Positions 11,341 to 25,100 of a stretch of 64,000 nucleotides of DNA are shown in pieces. Position numbers and translations under genes: made by a program. The stretch's first letter is position 1. Each line of letters starts with the position of its first letter. A model generated the notes under the pieces. That model made no database searches. It had not been told where the DNA came from and worked only from the letters and a program-made list of their open reading frames with translations. Source of the DNA: Glossina fuscipes (Eukaryota; Arthropoda; Insecta; Diptera; Glossinidae); the NCBI RefSeq assembly GCF_014805625.2, contig NW_023998564.1, positions 1,620,171-1,684,170 of the forward strand. The letters run 5' to 3'.

Positions 11341-12520
11341 AACTTATACCACAAATTATGTAAAGTTTTATTTAAATATTTTCAACTCTCATTTACGCAT
11401 ACTTTCTAGCTTGGTTTGCTAATAAAAGCCCTCATAGTCATCTGAATCAATTGAAGGGACGATTGTATACCAGAAACGATAAAACTCGTAACTGCATGGT
11501 TGCGAGTTCAAATCTTAGTGCGGTAGATCGTATATTTTAACTTGCTGGTAATTACTTAGACTTTTTACGTTTGCTAATGCTTTAAGCCTAAAAATATTAT
11601 ATGTCGTTCACTTCACGATTTTGTTATTTAGTTCTGAATTGATATTCTTCGTTGCAATGTCACAGTTTAAGTCTTGCACTTAAGGTCGCTTGTTAATATT
11701 ATTGTAGGCTTTAAATATTGTGAGAAGTTGTTTACATGAACGATTTGCTTCGAATACTGTTGCGCTCTTGTTCGATGTTTATAGTATTACTTAACTCAGT
11801 TGAATTTAAACTGTGGCCGCGCTTTGCTATACTATGATGTATTGTAATGTGATGTGATGTGCTACGCTGTGCGTATTCACATATGAATTTTAATATAGCT
11901 TATTGTAGCGGGTGTTGCGATTAAATGTCTATATTTGTATATATATATTTATATACATATGTATTTCAGTGAAAGAAAAAAAGTTTGGATTATTATTGCA
12001 CCTTTCTAAATCCTATATAAACAACGAACCTGTTTGCGAAAAATAACTAAAACTATAACTAAACGTTGTGCATATTCCTTAGAGCATGTATCCATAAAGT
12101 CTTTCAACAAAAGGTATCATTTTAAATCAATCAAGCAATAAAGCCATTATTTCGCTATGTTTGTGGCCGAAAAGAAACGTTCTCTATAGCCATGGGATCA
12201 AAATTAAACCTGAAATAATCAGCCAACATCGGCCATTTAACGCATTTCACTCGTTGCGATTGGATGGATTCTGGCTTGCATTTTCCAAGCTCCAAAGATG
12301 GCAGTTTTGCTCATTTACGTACCCAGAGAGAGAACGAGAATAAGTCAATTAGGATAATCTTGATTATATCTCAAACAGTCGATTACGACTTACCATGAAT
12401 ATGTGCGCTAGATATGTGAAGATATATAAATAGACGAAATATGATCGCATATCTTAACAAAAATTCTGCGATTAGATTTTGATCAGCGACATCTATTGGT
12501 AAAAGTGAATTATCAACGTA
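11341..12520. other. Unannotated DNA with a tRNA-like promoter box
   Basis: Near 11505-11520 'gcgagttcaaatctta' matches a pol III B box and is preceded by 'gtaactgcatgg'. This is the pattern of a tRNA-derived SINE head, but no full tRNA fold was found. The 11840-11960 stretch has short 'gtgatgtgatgtg' and 'atatatatttatat' runs. No gene is seen. Confidence 0.35.
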
Positions 12521-12524
12521 CATA

Positions 12525-12968
12525 ACGGCTGATTTTGACCTTTCTCTACATAAAATAACAGTTTTCCATTTAGTATTATCGAGTTATTCTGCGTTAATAA
12601 TGGAACGATCAATATTGCATTTTCGACATTCTTTATTCTTTTTGTTTAATTTGAATGAGCCTGGTTTCGAAGCCCATTTTAGAAGATTATGGTAATGTTT
12701 CGCCATCATATTCCTACTGTCGGTTTTGGTTTCACATGTTTAAAAGTGGTAATTTTGATGGCAATAACAAAGAATCGCCGAAAAAGTTCGAAAGCAATGA
12801 ATTGCAAGACTTATTAGGCGAAAGCCTGGCTCAAACTGGCAAAGAACTTCCGAAAAGTTTAGCAATTAATGAATCAACTGTTTCTAGGGAAATATTCAAA
12901 GAGCACTTCCTGCTCGCGAGGCGAATGTGGATCCGTTTCCGCAAATCCTTAACTTTTCGGAACTGTTA
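12525..12968 (+). mobile_element. Degenerate mariner element, copy B (5' part)
   Basis: This copy is inverted relative to copy A at 1.2-2.0 kb and clearly homologous to it. Both share the outer 'ctacataaaataacag', then 'taatggaacg', 'tttttgtttaatttgaatga' and the transposase N-terminal half. The 12655-12969 reading frame carries 'FWFHMFKSGNFDG', 'SPKKFESNELQDLL' and 'AINESTVSREI', typical of the mariner DNA-binding region. The catalytic region is absent: the homology stops near 12930-12968. It is a 3'-truncated, dead copy. Confidence 0.75.
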
Positions 12969-13150
12969 ACCTTGTAAACATCTGCCTGAGACCATAAGAT
13001 TCGCTTGAGTAACCGAGTATGAAAGAATCGCGACCATCAAGTCAGCGATCGCGAATTCAGATATCAAGTGCGATAGAGTTTCCTTTGGCTTTATCGTGAG
13101 CGGTCAGTCAACGAAGGCGTAGCACTTATTGGCCATACACCCATTAGACT
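12969..13150. other. Short unannotated spacer
   Basis: Slightly richer in GC than its surroundings ('agtcagcgatcgcgaattc' near 13040). No gene or repeat was recognised. Confidence 0.3.
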
Positions 13151-13710
13151 GCGACCATAGCAAGAAAATTAAATTCGATCGGTACCGAATATTTTATATC
13201 TATCACCGTTTATCCCAAACAAAGGCAAAAGGAGTAAATTTCTCATGCTCTTTAATATGCAGGGGGCGCAATTGATTTCTTCTATTTTCCAAATAAAAGT
13301 TTTTGCCGCGTAGGCATTTGGGCGTTGTAGACGTGCCATTTGAAAAGTTAAACTCAATTTCAAATTCTGTTGCAAGTTTGTAGCCGATATCTTCATTTTT
13401 GCGGACAGGAGAATGTTTACCATAGAAACCACACAGTTGCGGGGACGTACAGACGGACATGGTTAATTTCATTCCGTGTCTGAAACTTGTCAAAAATTTG
13501 CATGCTTTGTGAAAGTTTTGATGCTTGCTTCATTTTTGTGGCCAGTAGAATGCTTACAACAGACATTACATAGATGGACAGATGGACAACTCGAAATCGA
13601 TTTCGAATTTGACGCCGTTCAGGGCTCTCTGGTGCTTCTTGCTGGGCTTTGCAAACGTTTTGACAGAATTAATATACTCCTCATCCTTCGGTGATGGGTA
13701 TAAAAAGAAT
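13151..13710. repeat. Family A dispersed repeat copy
   Basis: Landmarks are 'tatatctatcaccgtttatc', 'aggagaatgtttaccataga', 'cagatggacaactcgaaatc' and 'ttttgacagaattaatatac', ending in 'ccttcggtgatgggtataaa'. It abuts the 3' end of the old LINE copy that follows. The three overlapping ORFs across it are artefacts of the repeat. Confidence 0.6.
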
Positions 13711-14700
13711 AAAATTCTTTTATATATAAATAAAAAAAACAATAGAAAAAGCATGCACACGTCTAGCACAGAGGCATGCTCGCAGCCAGTAAAGATCCCA
13801 GCAGAATCCCTAAGCAAATCCGTTGCAAATCTGCAAAAACCTGCCAACCGGCAATAGTAAACAAATTCAATTAATTTTCGTAAGACGGTAGTAAGACGGT
13901 TAAGATTGAAAGCTGGTTTAAATACAACATGGACAAATTGCGCGTATTAAGGGTAGTTATTTCGATAGAATTTAAGAGAGTCCGATATCGAGATTAAGTC
14001 ATTTTTTCATTTATATTTCTGCAAACGACTCTGAACGGATTGAAAAGCTCGTAATTATATTTACATTGACTGGGCTTTAAGAAGATAAAGTTTATCTTAC
14101 AAAGAATAGATCTACCTTTCTGAAGTGACGAATGGAAGATAGACAAGCGGGTCCTAACGTAAATTTCTAAGGGCAAACAGCAAGAATTTCCTTCGAACGG
14201 ATTCCATTAGTAACATCTACAGGAAGGATACCACACGAAAGAGACGTACTCAAGTGTTCGTCTGACTAAGCTCATGTATAGCCTTTTTTTAAGGTAAGCA
14301 GAATTAAGCTATTTGGACCACCGTTTAATGGAACTTAGCGCCAACCTAACTTTACTTGAAGAGAGTTTAATGCACAAGTTGAAACGAAATCTTTGCTCGA
14401 ACAGAACCCCTAAGTCGACGAACGAATCTATCTTTCCACCAATCGATGAGATACTCAGTATTGAATGAGTTCCTCCTTGAGAAGAAAAGCTTCTTGCATT
14501 TTTTAGTAATTTCCCTAGTTTGAGTAACCAATTTATTTAAATCAATTTGAAGCTGATACGAGTGCGATTTCAAGGAGAAGGAAGAAAACAATTTAGCATC
14601 GTCAGTGCACATTAAGATATGACTGCATTTAATCACGGAGGGGAAATCGTTGATGAATAATAATAAATAAAAGTAGCCCTAAGCGGCTGCCTGAGGGAAA
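13711..14700 (-). mobile_element. Old 5'-truncated copy of the same LINE
   Basis: Read on the - strand it matches the last third of the 5.3-9.5 kb element. It has the 3' region ('cctgccaaccggcaatagta' here against 'cctggcaaccgataataaat' there), the C-terminal RT block ('KYNYELFNPFRVVCRN') and the catalytic region 'LMCTDDAKLFSSFS'. In that region the family's YADD has become CTDD. It is broken by frameshifts and stops, and homology ends near 14700. It is clearly older than the copies at 5.3 and 63.7 kb. Confidence 0.85.
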
Positions 14701-15259
14701 TCTTAAACTTACATATATTACTTTAATTTTTGCAAAGGACCCTTATTTTTATCAATTCTTTATTAGTAGTAGTGACAGTAAGCGTTAAGTAAATAAGTTA
14801 CATCGAAGAGTTTTAAGGCGGGAATAATTCAACAGTTCAATTCTTAAACTTCCTGATCGGGGTAGTGAATGAGAAAACTCCATCTCGATTCCTATGGTCA
14901 ATGGTTCTTTCAGTGGTTTTCCTTAACTTAGAAAGGTCATGTTTTTTTACCACCTTTAGGTTAGTTACTGAACTTTCGCTGATGTCATAATCGCAAATTA
15001 TATATAATAAATCTGTTCCTTCTTTCTCAGAGAAACGATTTATTACTTCAAACTAAAATGACTCATAACTCAATTACTTTATGGAGCTATTAATAAAGAT
15101 GTAACGATATCATATTCGGGTAATACCGAGCATTAAATACCCTTCTATATGTAATAATACATAAAAGATTATGCATTATTTTCTTGCAAAGGCACACTTC
15201 TCATGAAAGCTCGCATATTAGGGGATATCCAAAACATCACATGGTGTGATCAAAGCTTA
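14701..15259. other. Unannotated A+T-rich DNA
   Basis: Nothing recognisable on either strand. Confidence 0.35.
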
Positions 15260-15700
15260 GCAAGCTTAACTGATGGATTTTCTATCTATATAAGGATTTG
15301 CTTTTCATGATAATCCATACATACCTTGCAGGGCCTAAAAACCTGTGTGATCCAAATTCCCTAAAGGTAATATTTTTGTTTTTTCTACTGCGAACCAATT
15401 TTCAACAGAATATATGAGAACGCCTTACTATTGCTCGGAACCCTTACGTGGAATGAAGTTCAAAAAATAAACTTATATGGCTCAACTTCGATCCACTTAA
15501 TTTTTACGTTAAATTATTGAAATATTGAAAATTGTACCTTTTAATAGTATAAATATTTAGCTTTCATTGGAATAGTTGTATGGCATGCGATTCAACAAAT
15601 TGCTTAAGCCTAACCATACCAATTTTCATTCCAATTTAGAATGTTGAGATACTATTACTAAACCGAATTTTATCGAGACATTTCAAAAATTTCCATCATC
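15260..15700. repeat. Family C dispersed repeat, copy 2
   Basis: Shares 'tctatataaggatttgcttt', 'gatccaaa', 'agtataaatatttagctttc' and 'gagatactattactaa' in order with 10640-11340. It is noncoding and diverged. Confidence 0.45.
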
Positions 15701-16960
15701 CAAATTTTTTTTTCTTTTTGTTATACAAATTACTCATCCTTCTGTACTACGAACGCGCCACCTTCTTAAGTAACAATGCTTTATACTCCATAAAATTATT
15801 TATGCGAATGTTTTCAGTAGCTAAGATCAAAAATATTTCGTACTTTATTACCGAATGCAAAACAAACGTAAATTGTAGTCCATTTCTGCAAATAAACAAC
15901 CAACCATACAAAAATACGAATTCATGCCGAGGAACAATTGTGTTTCGAAAACTTTTAGAAGCGTGAAGATTTGTTTAATGCAAGCCATAAATTAATTTCG
16001 TAAGTTCAGAGAAAAGTTATCTTTGCCATCTTTGTCTTGAAAAGAAACAAAACAAAGTCTCACTACATATTCGCTACAAACAGAGAGCAACTAGCATATA
16101 CACCACTAGCATATACGCCATAAGTTGCACAATGTATTATTACGTCAAGAAGAAAGTTCGTGATATCTTTTCACCGAAGTTAAAACACATTTTTCCTATA
16201 CGGTTTGTATAAAAGAAATTTATCAAATAAAACATATGCTATTTTCACCAAAAAACTTACAAATTTTATGGATAAAATCTTTATAGCAACACTCCAGACC
16301 TTCCAAAATTTTGTGGAAGGGAAAATGAACTAAGATCCCTTTCGAATCATTAAAGCTGTGTATGGCAACTTGTCGCTGTCATAGATAACGACGCGTTTAC
16401 CTCTATAATTACGAGCTTTACTCGTTATGATTATTGGCAAGATAGACCGAAAGAGTGGTCGAGTGTTCTAAACCTGACGCCGGATCCTTCTCCAATCTCA
16501 CCAACATAAAGTGTTAACTTACGTGGTGTCAATATAATCTTCGACATAATTTATGCAGTGTCTTTGGATACTTTACCATGGCTCCTTGTCAATCTTTTCA
16601 AAAATGCCTTGATTCAATATTATTACAGTAGCGATTGGCAGACGAAAACTCGATTCATTATCGGCTTATGTTGCAACATCGAGGTTCTTTTTCACATCCT
16701 ACCTGTGACAAATGTGAAAATTGGTGTTTTATTTGTCTATGGATTGTCATTTTTAACAAACGCTGTAGTATGATTTTACAAACTTAGTATTACCGCCAGC
16801 CTTACGCTACTCTAAAACCGACTTTTTTGATAAAATCCATGGACTTATTTCCTGATTAGATAGTCTTCAAAGTGCTGACCTGTTTTGTAAGATAGAATTA
16901 CTTACTTCGAAATGTTACGGTATGTAATACACAGGAACGAAAATGCAACAAATAAAAACA
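15701..16960. other. Unannotated DNA
   Basis: Two ORFs (15718-15966 and 16558-16773, +) have no recognisable domain, and the second is hydrophobic. Neither shows supporting splice or start context. No gene is claimed. Confidence 0.3.
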
Positions 16961-18690
16961 AGTAAAATATTATATTCGATCGTGACCAAATCTTTTATAC
17001 CCATCATCTTTATCCAAAAACCGTAAAGGAATTAAATTCTCATGCTCTATAATATGGAGTGGGCCTGGCGTTTCTACTTTCAAGATAAAAGCTTCTGTCA
17101 TATAGACGAGCCCTTTGAAAAGTTTAGGTTACTTTCAAATTCCTTTGCAAATACATTTTCGCTAACGGGAAAAAGTTTGCCATAGATACTACAAAGCACG
17201 GATAGACAGACGAATGAACGGACATGCTTTGGCGCGTTCCAAATTTGAAACTGGCTAAGACTTTATATGCTTTGTGGGTTTTTTGAAGCTGGGTTCTGCA
17301 CGTTGAAAAAAATTAAATTTTGATAAACTATAATATTAGGTAGGCGTGGCCAATATTTCGATTTTTTTACGGGTGCTAAAGCATCGCCCACATACAACGT
17401 ACGTTCAAGTTTTTGTAGATTTATCTGTGGTAGCTTATGGACAATCAGCAAAAAACCATATTGTTATTCCCTTTGAAAAAGAGAAGTGTTCTTAGAACCG
17501 TAGGCGTGTTCTTCGACTGATGAACGTAGTCGGGCAAACACAGAGACGGACACACAGATGGACAATTTAACACGCTTAAATCGACTGAAAATTTAATGTT
17601 GGTCAAAAATGTATAAACTTTGTAGGGTATCTGAAGGTTCTTTTTTTGGGTATTTGCCAACATTTTAACAACCTGAATATACCCCTCATGTTTCAGGGAT
17701 GGGATAAAAAAATCATAAAAGAAAAAACACAGAATGTTTATCTACTTTTACCTTGACGTTATTTTACCCTTCACCGAAGCATGAGGGATATGTCCTTTTT
17801 GTCAAATCGTGTGCAGCGTCCAGTAGAAAGCATCAGAGAACCCACAAAGTGTATATATTCTATTGATCAGAATCAAATTCTAAATCGATTTAAGCACGTT
17901 CGTCTGTGTAACGTGTGTTCTGCTGGCCGCAAAAATCAACCTATCGAATTCAAATTTGGCGGGAACAGTGAAAGTTCCTGCACGCTGGTTGGTATTGAAA
18001 ATGGGCCAAATCGGTCAAAGGACACGCCCACAGCGTCACGTAAACTGGAAACAGCTCTCTTTTTCAAAGGGGATGAAAAATTGGGTTTTTGCTCATTACT
18101 CATACACCATAGTAAATAAATGTACAAAATTTTGAACGCATATTCTATGGGCGATACTGCAGTATTTATGCACGAAAATGGGAAAAATTGATTACGCCTA
18201 TCCAATATTAGCGTATCAAAATTTAATTCTTTTTTCATTACGTTTACAAACCGCAGAAACAAGCTTCAAAAACCCTATAAAGCATGCAAATTCTTGGCCA
18301 GTTTCAACTCTTGAATGCATCTAAATAAGTCAGCCTGTTCGTCTGTCTATCTGTCTGCTTGCGTAACTTTGTAGCATTTGTGGTAAACATTCTTCCGTTC
18401 GCAAAAATGAAGATATCACCTACAAACTTGCAAAACAATTTGCAAATGGCCCGAACTTTTCAAAGAACGCGCCTACAATGCCCATACGTCTACGAAAAAA
18501 ACAAAAACTTGCGGGGATTTTTACTTGTTACTCATAAAGTACAAGACGTAGACCATAAAAATTTTCACTTTTATGCTGAAAATAGAAGAAAATAGACCGC
18601 GCCCATCGAATGTTATAGAATATGAAAATTTAGTTCTTTGTTCTTTTTTTCGGACGACGATGATGGGTATAAAATAGTCCTTTACGATTG
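16961..18690. repeat. Family A dispersed repeats, at least two copies
   Basis: The block starts 'aaaaacaagtaaaatattat' and 'tcttttatacccatcatctt', the family's outer end. At 17660-17770 a '...cccctcatgtttcagggatg' end meets the start of another copy ('accgaagcatgagggatatg'). The block finishes with 'cgatgatgggtataaaatag' at about 18655-18680. The tail-to-tail layout suggests two or three inverted copies. All ORFs inside are artefacts. Confidence 0.65.
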
Positions 18691-21600
18691 TATATACTAT
18701 ATTCTTAGTTGTTATTCATAAAATTCGTGAAGTAACTTTTTAGTTGAAAACTGAACTTTAAAAAATTATTATAGGTTTGTGTATTTGTTTTGCGTACATA
18801 CATATGTTATTGAGCAGTAGCTGCAGCAACAGCAGCAACGTTAGCTAATGGCACTTGGTTGTTAATAAAGCGTTTTGTTGTTATTTAAGTGCAAACAAAA
18901 CGCCTACCTTACGTTTAAATAATAAAAAAACCCAGGCGAACAAGTAAAAACAACAAATGCAGAATGAGTAACAAAAGCGGCAAAGGCACCTAACGACCTA
19001 GTTTTATACACCAATAACTTCAATTTATCATCAGCCCGGACGCAAAGAGCTCTACAATGAAAACAAAAACAAAAAAAAACCCTTCATTATGTTCGGTTTA
19101 ATGGTGATATTCGAAAGTTAAGAAGAAACCCAAACACCCAAACCCAACCTCCAGCTTGCATTCACTTGATTAAGGGTCTATCTCTCTTTATGTGTATTTT
19201 TTCATTCTTCAGGATATAACCGCAAAACAACATATTGTAAAAACACGAAAGAAAAAAAAAAAAGGAAAAAATGGAAAGCGTTTAAGCATATTGTGATGTA
19301 TAAATAGAAAATGCTGCTGAAAATAAGTAGCGCCTTTTTTTTGCATGTTGATTGCGGGCAGCTATCAAAGAAAAAGTTTAGAGGAGATGTTTCTTTTCAT
19401 TTGTAACATATAGTATTTCATTGCAGAGAGAACATAAAGCTTTTTACTTACCTTTAAGTCGAACGTGTAGTCCGAGCACCATCACAAGTCGCAAGAAATT
19501 GTTATCTGTGCGACTGGCAAAACTTTTTTATTGCTATGTAGTCAATCTATCCCGCGACCTGAAAGATCTATTGTACTCTTGCGTGGGTTAACAATCTTAT
19601 TTAAAAACGAAACTGACATCTGAGCATTCACTTACAACTATTCCTTCCACTCCTGTGTGGATCGATAAGGTATTTCTTACATCAAAACTGTTTTTGTTTA
19701 TTTACTGTCCACATATTTTGTAAACAAATCTAAAAAGTATGGATTTAAAGGCTGCCAAATAACTTAGATCATCGCCGAATCTCGCATACCTGCTGCTACG
19801 TTTTCCGCATTCCAATCTCCTTTATTTGATACCCATATCGCTGGGATTATTAAGAAAAAATTAATCGCGGTGAATGCCATCTTTTTTGTTTATGCCCCAC
19901 TGCTCAATTCTGCTCTGACCAATGTGGCCCATTTTCATTACAAACCTGCGTTCAGAAACTTCCAATGTCTCTTCCAAATTTGAAATCGATATTTTCATAG
20001 TTGCGACCAGGAGAGTGCCAACAACACCCACCGCACCAACACAGATCCACAGACGCGGCTAAATCAACTCAGAGTTCCACGAGAATCAAGAATATATATA
20101 CTTTAAATGGCCTCTGAAGCTTCCTTTTGACTATTGCAAACATAATGATTGTAGCCCCTATCTTACAATCGTGGGTACTAAAAAAGTTAAAAGGGTTAAA
20201 ATATTCGCAAGAAAAATGAAGATTTCCCCATTTGCTTATAGTAGGCATTGGACCAAAATTCGTCAAAAATGCTGGGTAATTCTCTTGGGAAAATGTGATA
20301 ATTCAAGTCAGGGGCAAATCTAGCAGGCCGCCAATAATCTCGTCTGAAATTTCACTTTCACTTATATTACCTATGATAAAATACTAGATAGTCATACAAT
20401 ATGATGCATTTCAGTTTTATCTTGTGTCACGAAACTTCAACTTAAAGTATTCTACTATGGTTGTAGAGATAGGTAGACGATGTAATCGATAATGGTAATT
20501 AAAGGGGAGTAAAACCCGTTCGCGATAGGAAATTAAGAACTGAGAATTCTTCAGTAACGGATCAGAAATTTTATTGGGCTAAGGAAAGACTTCTTATGCT
20601 ACTAGTAAAATTTGGGAATAATATACATTTAAGGCATATAAAATTCATAATGAAAGTGAATCCCATTTCTTATGTTCACATCAAGCAAAAACCCCTACGA
20701 TTCGAATCCTTGAACCTCGGGAAATATCAAAAATAAGAAAAATCGTGAAAAGTACTGTATAAACTGAATAAGATACGTGAAGAATCGAGAGAAATGGTTG
20801 AAAATTTTGCTAATCATACGCGGTTAAGTATACAAAATTCGTTACATAGGGCATAAAATTTTCCAACTTGTTTATTTTTTAGTAAAATTTCCATGGCTTG
20901 TGGTTCTTTTTGTCCATGAAAACCATTTATTATTGACTTTAATATCTTTATATCCAACACTTAAGACTAGAGAACATATTTTTTTGTTAAAACGTTTGCA
21001 TTTGCAGGAAGCTTCAGACTTTTATAAAGTTTATCTAAACTTAGTCAATATCAAATTCTAAAATCGATCCAGGCATTTCTGCCCATCGGTCCAAGAAACG
21101 AGCACCTCCTTTCCGGCCGCAAAAATTAAAATATCGAAAGTGTTGTACATTAGTCGATACTGGAAACACATCAAGTCGTGCGAAGAACGCGCTTAGCCTA
21201 AAAGATAAACTAAGAAAACCTTTGTTTTCCAAAAATTCAAAAAATTGGAGTTTCCCATGATTGCTATGAGCTACAAATGATATATTTTCTCTGGGTGATG
21301 CTATAGTACATGTGTAGAAACTAAAAAAGGAATTTGTCGTGCCAATCCCATATTACATTTTTTTTTTTATGAAAGTAGCGGGCGTAAGAGAGTCGACTAC
21401 AGTTAAATATATATTTTCTCACTTGCATTTGTACATTTTTATGCATGCGAACGTTCTAAGGCAACTACTAGATTGAAGTGTTGGAGAAAAATATGAAAAG
21501 CTTACTTTTAATGAAATGGTAAAAAGGTCCACAGAATTTTAAAAATACTTTTTAGTCATGCCCTGCCGTATAGGCAATGTCAAAGGATGGAAATGCATTC

Positions 21601-21797
21601 ACTCGAGTAAATCTCGCTTGTGACAAGTGTTTGTACATAGATTTATAGTGTATATATGTATTTGTATGTACGGTTATCCATAATTCGCGAGGTTATCATA
21701 CCTTTTTTTTTTATTTACCTCTCTTAAAACTATAAATAAATTTTTGTAATTAATGCAAATATTTTTATATTCAAAATTTGTCTGTGCATCATTTCAG
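18691..21797. other. Region upstream of Gdap2 exon 1: repeats, no identified promoter
   Basis: Family A fragments lie at about 19900-20110 ('aatcaagaatatatatactt') and 21000-21380 ('cctttccggccgcaaaaatt'). The rest is unannotated, with a short CAG/CAA-type run near 18815-18840. Because the first coding exon of Gdap2 begins at a splice acceptor, at least one noncoding exon and the main promoter must lie upstream, possibly here or outside the window. I could not locate them. Confidence 0.4.
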
Positions 21798-22101
21798 AGT
21801 CATGCGACTTGACACGAACTCAAACGAAGATTTCAAAACGTTAAATCCAACGTTTTGTGTAAGTATTCAATCAGTTTCGATATTCACAGATTTTTGTTTT
21901 TTTTTTTAAATTAATTAAATTTTCTTTAAAACATTTTTTGCTTTAGAGAATCAAACCAGAAACTCTGTCCACCTGGGGTGAGTCAGCCAGAAATGATACA
22001 CGACTGCCAAACACTGATTACACTGCTACTATAGGAGGACCTCGTCATAATTGCAGTCCTTTTCCCATATCAACACATGTCAATAATCGTTTCATATTAT
22101 G
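21798..22101 (+). CDS. Gdap2: Gdap2 coding exons 1-2 (N-terminal segment)
   Basis: Exon 1 begins after the acceptor 'gcatcatttcag' (ends 21797), with four untranslated bases before ATG 21802. It encodes 19 residues to a 'gtaagt' donor. Exon 2 (21947-22101) follows an 'tttgctttag' acceptor and ends in phase 2 at 'ttatg|gtaaag'. It carries 'STWGES' and '[12 protein letters not shown]', matching the short conserved lead-in before the macro domain of GDAP2. The ATG is the first in frame and its upstream acceptor implies a 5' noncoding exon. Confidence 0.88.
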
Positions 22102-25100
22102 GTAAAGAATCAGAATTTTTAAAGCCAAACAGGCGAACACTTGTTTCATTTCCGATTTTATTACATCTACAAAAGTAGTGGTACATATATTCCTAAAGCG
22201 CGTTAGATTTAGCCAGATACGTTTAACTCCGCGATTCCGGGCAATATTGGTCAAGTATTTGTCAGTATATGCCGTCAAAATGTACATGCATCGGTTATCT
22301 CCAAGATACCGGTCAATGATGTGTACGGTCAATGATGTGTACCGGTACGTGATGTGTTCAAAAAAAAGGTGACTTTTCAAATTTCGTGAACTAAGTGCCT
22401 TAGATTAGAGAATATATTAATGACGCGCGCTCCAGGACGAGAATAACCCGCTAGCAGTGAAAAAAAATGTTATAAAGAATCGTCGAATTACTTTTAGAGA
22501 AATGCAACACAATTTTTTCGGATACACGAGGCGAAACACGAGGCAAGGAAGTTTGTTCCAAAAATGCTACATTTTAAACAAAAGAACCTTCGCATGGGCA
22601 TCCCTCAGCAGTTGTCAAATGACGCCAATGCCAATCAAGTTTGTCTCGAACAAGTCATAACAGGTGATGAAACATTAGTACATGGTTATGATCATGTGAA
22701 TGGAAGCGGCCACAAAATCTAAAACCGAAACAAGTACGCCAAGTTCGGTCAAGTTTAAAGTTCTGCTCGCTCTTTTCGTTGGTGCGTGGTGCATAGTGAC
22801 TTCTTCTTGCCAGAAGATCGTATTATATAACAATAAGAAATGTGATCTTGAAGTTATGCGACGTTTGTGTGAAAAAATACGAAAAAAACGCCTCGAATTG
22901 TGAAATAATCAGTCATGGATAGAACACAAAGATAATGCGCCGGCTCACACGTCGTAAATTCTTGCTCAAAAACAATAGTCATGCCGCAGCCACCGTATTC
23001 AGAGGACGTGAGTCACTGAGACTTCTCGCTGTTTCCAAAACTGAAAATACCCATGAAAGGAGAGAGTTGTCCTACGATTCGGAATATACCACACCAAAGC
23101 GCATATGAGAAGTACTTAAAGGATTGGGGATAGCGCCGACACAAGTGTATTATATTTAAAAGGGATTACCTTGAAGGGGACAAAGTAGATATTAACGAAT
23201 AAATAAATGTTTTTCAAGGAAAAAGTCAACTCGTATATGTATTTCGGCCAAATGTTCTCTTTTGATACCTCTCTGCTTAACCGCAAATAACTGTAGAAAT
23301 ACTTATTTAAAAATGTTCTCTTTTTACTTGTCGAATTATTTACTTAAAAGCGTTTCATTTTATACTTTGGCATTTTGACAGTTCTCTCTTATTTTGGTTC
23401 TAACTAAAGAGGTTTTTTTCTGCAAAAGCTTTAGCCCCAGTGGGACATAACTCATTATTAAATAGCCTACAACACTTCGCTTCATACATTATATACATTA
23501 ATACGTTATTAATTTAAAGGCTTTTAAAAAAGCGATCGAATGACTGGGCCGATTCAAAACACTTTCAATTTTATCGAAATATCTCGAAACTTTCAATTTC
23601 ATCAAAATATCTCTGTAGGTTGAACACAATTGATGTAGAAAATTGCTTAAAATTGATCGGTATATAGAAAGCGGGTCTATCTCAAGTTCCTCTTGGTGCT
23701 CCGTAAAAACTTAACATGTCCTTGTAGCACAAGTAGTGTGGGGTTAAAAACCCATAACAACGATGCATATTTTATAATGCGGATGAGTAGCCGAGTAGAT
23801 AGAAATCACAACTAACAGTTTATGCTCAAGAGTTCAAAACTCAATGCACTAAGTTTTACCTTCGTCGGGTAAATATAGTGAGTAATCGGTCGATAAGGGC
23901 ATAACGCTCAACTATTGTACGCAAAAACCAATAGGTTACGACTGCCGCTCTATCTCTTGCTCTTTTCTTATTTGTTTCGGCCCATCCCACGTCATAAGAA
24001 AAAAAAAACATACATTTTATATTGCTTTCCATAATGTGATTGTTAAATAGTAGATAAAATGCTGTACTGTGTACCATCTTACCTTAATGTTTCGTTTGCC
24101 ACATTCGGTTGGATCAAATAGAAGTTTGAAAATCGTAATGAAGAGTCGGCCTCCCAAGAGAGACATCGTGTCAAACAACAGCTCATGATAGAAATAGATA
24201 TACAATGCAAGCACATTTAGATCCAGGATAGGCTAGGGGCAAATAATACAGCTAAGTGAACTTAACAATCATTATACAAAAAGTTAAAGCATGGGTTTCC
24301 GAAAAAATTTTTGAAATTGAAAAAGTTAAAATTTTAAAAAGCGGCTTCAATAGACATAATGTTAGGTTTTGGCTTATATCCTGGACTAAAGTTTGACTGA
24401 ACATATGCTTGCTTTGCCTATGAAAACGAACTTAAATAAAGAAAATTTCTAGAATCATCATAAGAAATCATAATGTTCCTTCATTTATCCGTTTTATTTT
24501 GGAGTTTTATTATATGCAAGCGTTCAAAATTGTAAAAAAAAGTCAACATTTTGAATTCGAATACCGATTTGAAAACGAGTCTTGATAAATCCATCGCAAA
24601 AACGGTCTCAATTTTCTAACCAACTCTCTCAATTTCCTAACGTACTCACTGAACTGATGTAATATGTATTTGAAGGGTGATTTTTCTTATCTTTTCTAAT
24701 ATAATAATAACTTAATATTTTAACAGGGACGGTGATATAACTCTATTGGAAGCAGATACTATAACCAATACAACCAACGAAACCTTAAGTGAAAGCAATA
24801 CACTTTCGGAAAGTATATTGAATGTTGCCGGTAATGAATTAAGAGACGAATTATCGAATAACGTTAGAGGCAAGCAATAATAACTCAATTATTGTTTAAA
24901 GATGAATTATACAATTTTGTTGTTGTTTTTTTCTAGAATGTCGTACCGGTGAAGTACGTGTAACAAAGGGCTATAATTTACCCGCTAAGTATATTTTACA
25001 CACGGTGGGACCAACATTTAAGGAAAAATTTAAAACAGCCGCAGAAAATACTTTGCACTGCTGCTATCGGTATGGTCGTAAAATTTAACATTTGCAATGA

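Noticed and set aside
22457..22903. Two consecutive ORFs as small genes
   Set aside because: Both are parts of the broken mariner copy C.
23760..23850. Functional tRNA gene
   Set aside because: Only the promoter-like boxes match; no acceptor stem or anticodon arm can be drawn.
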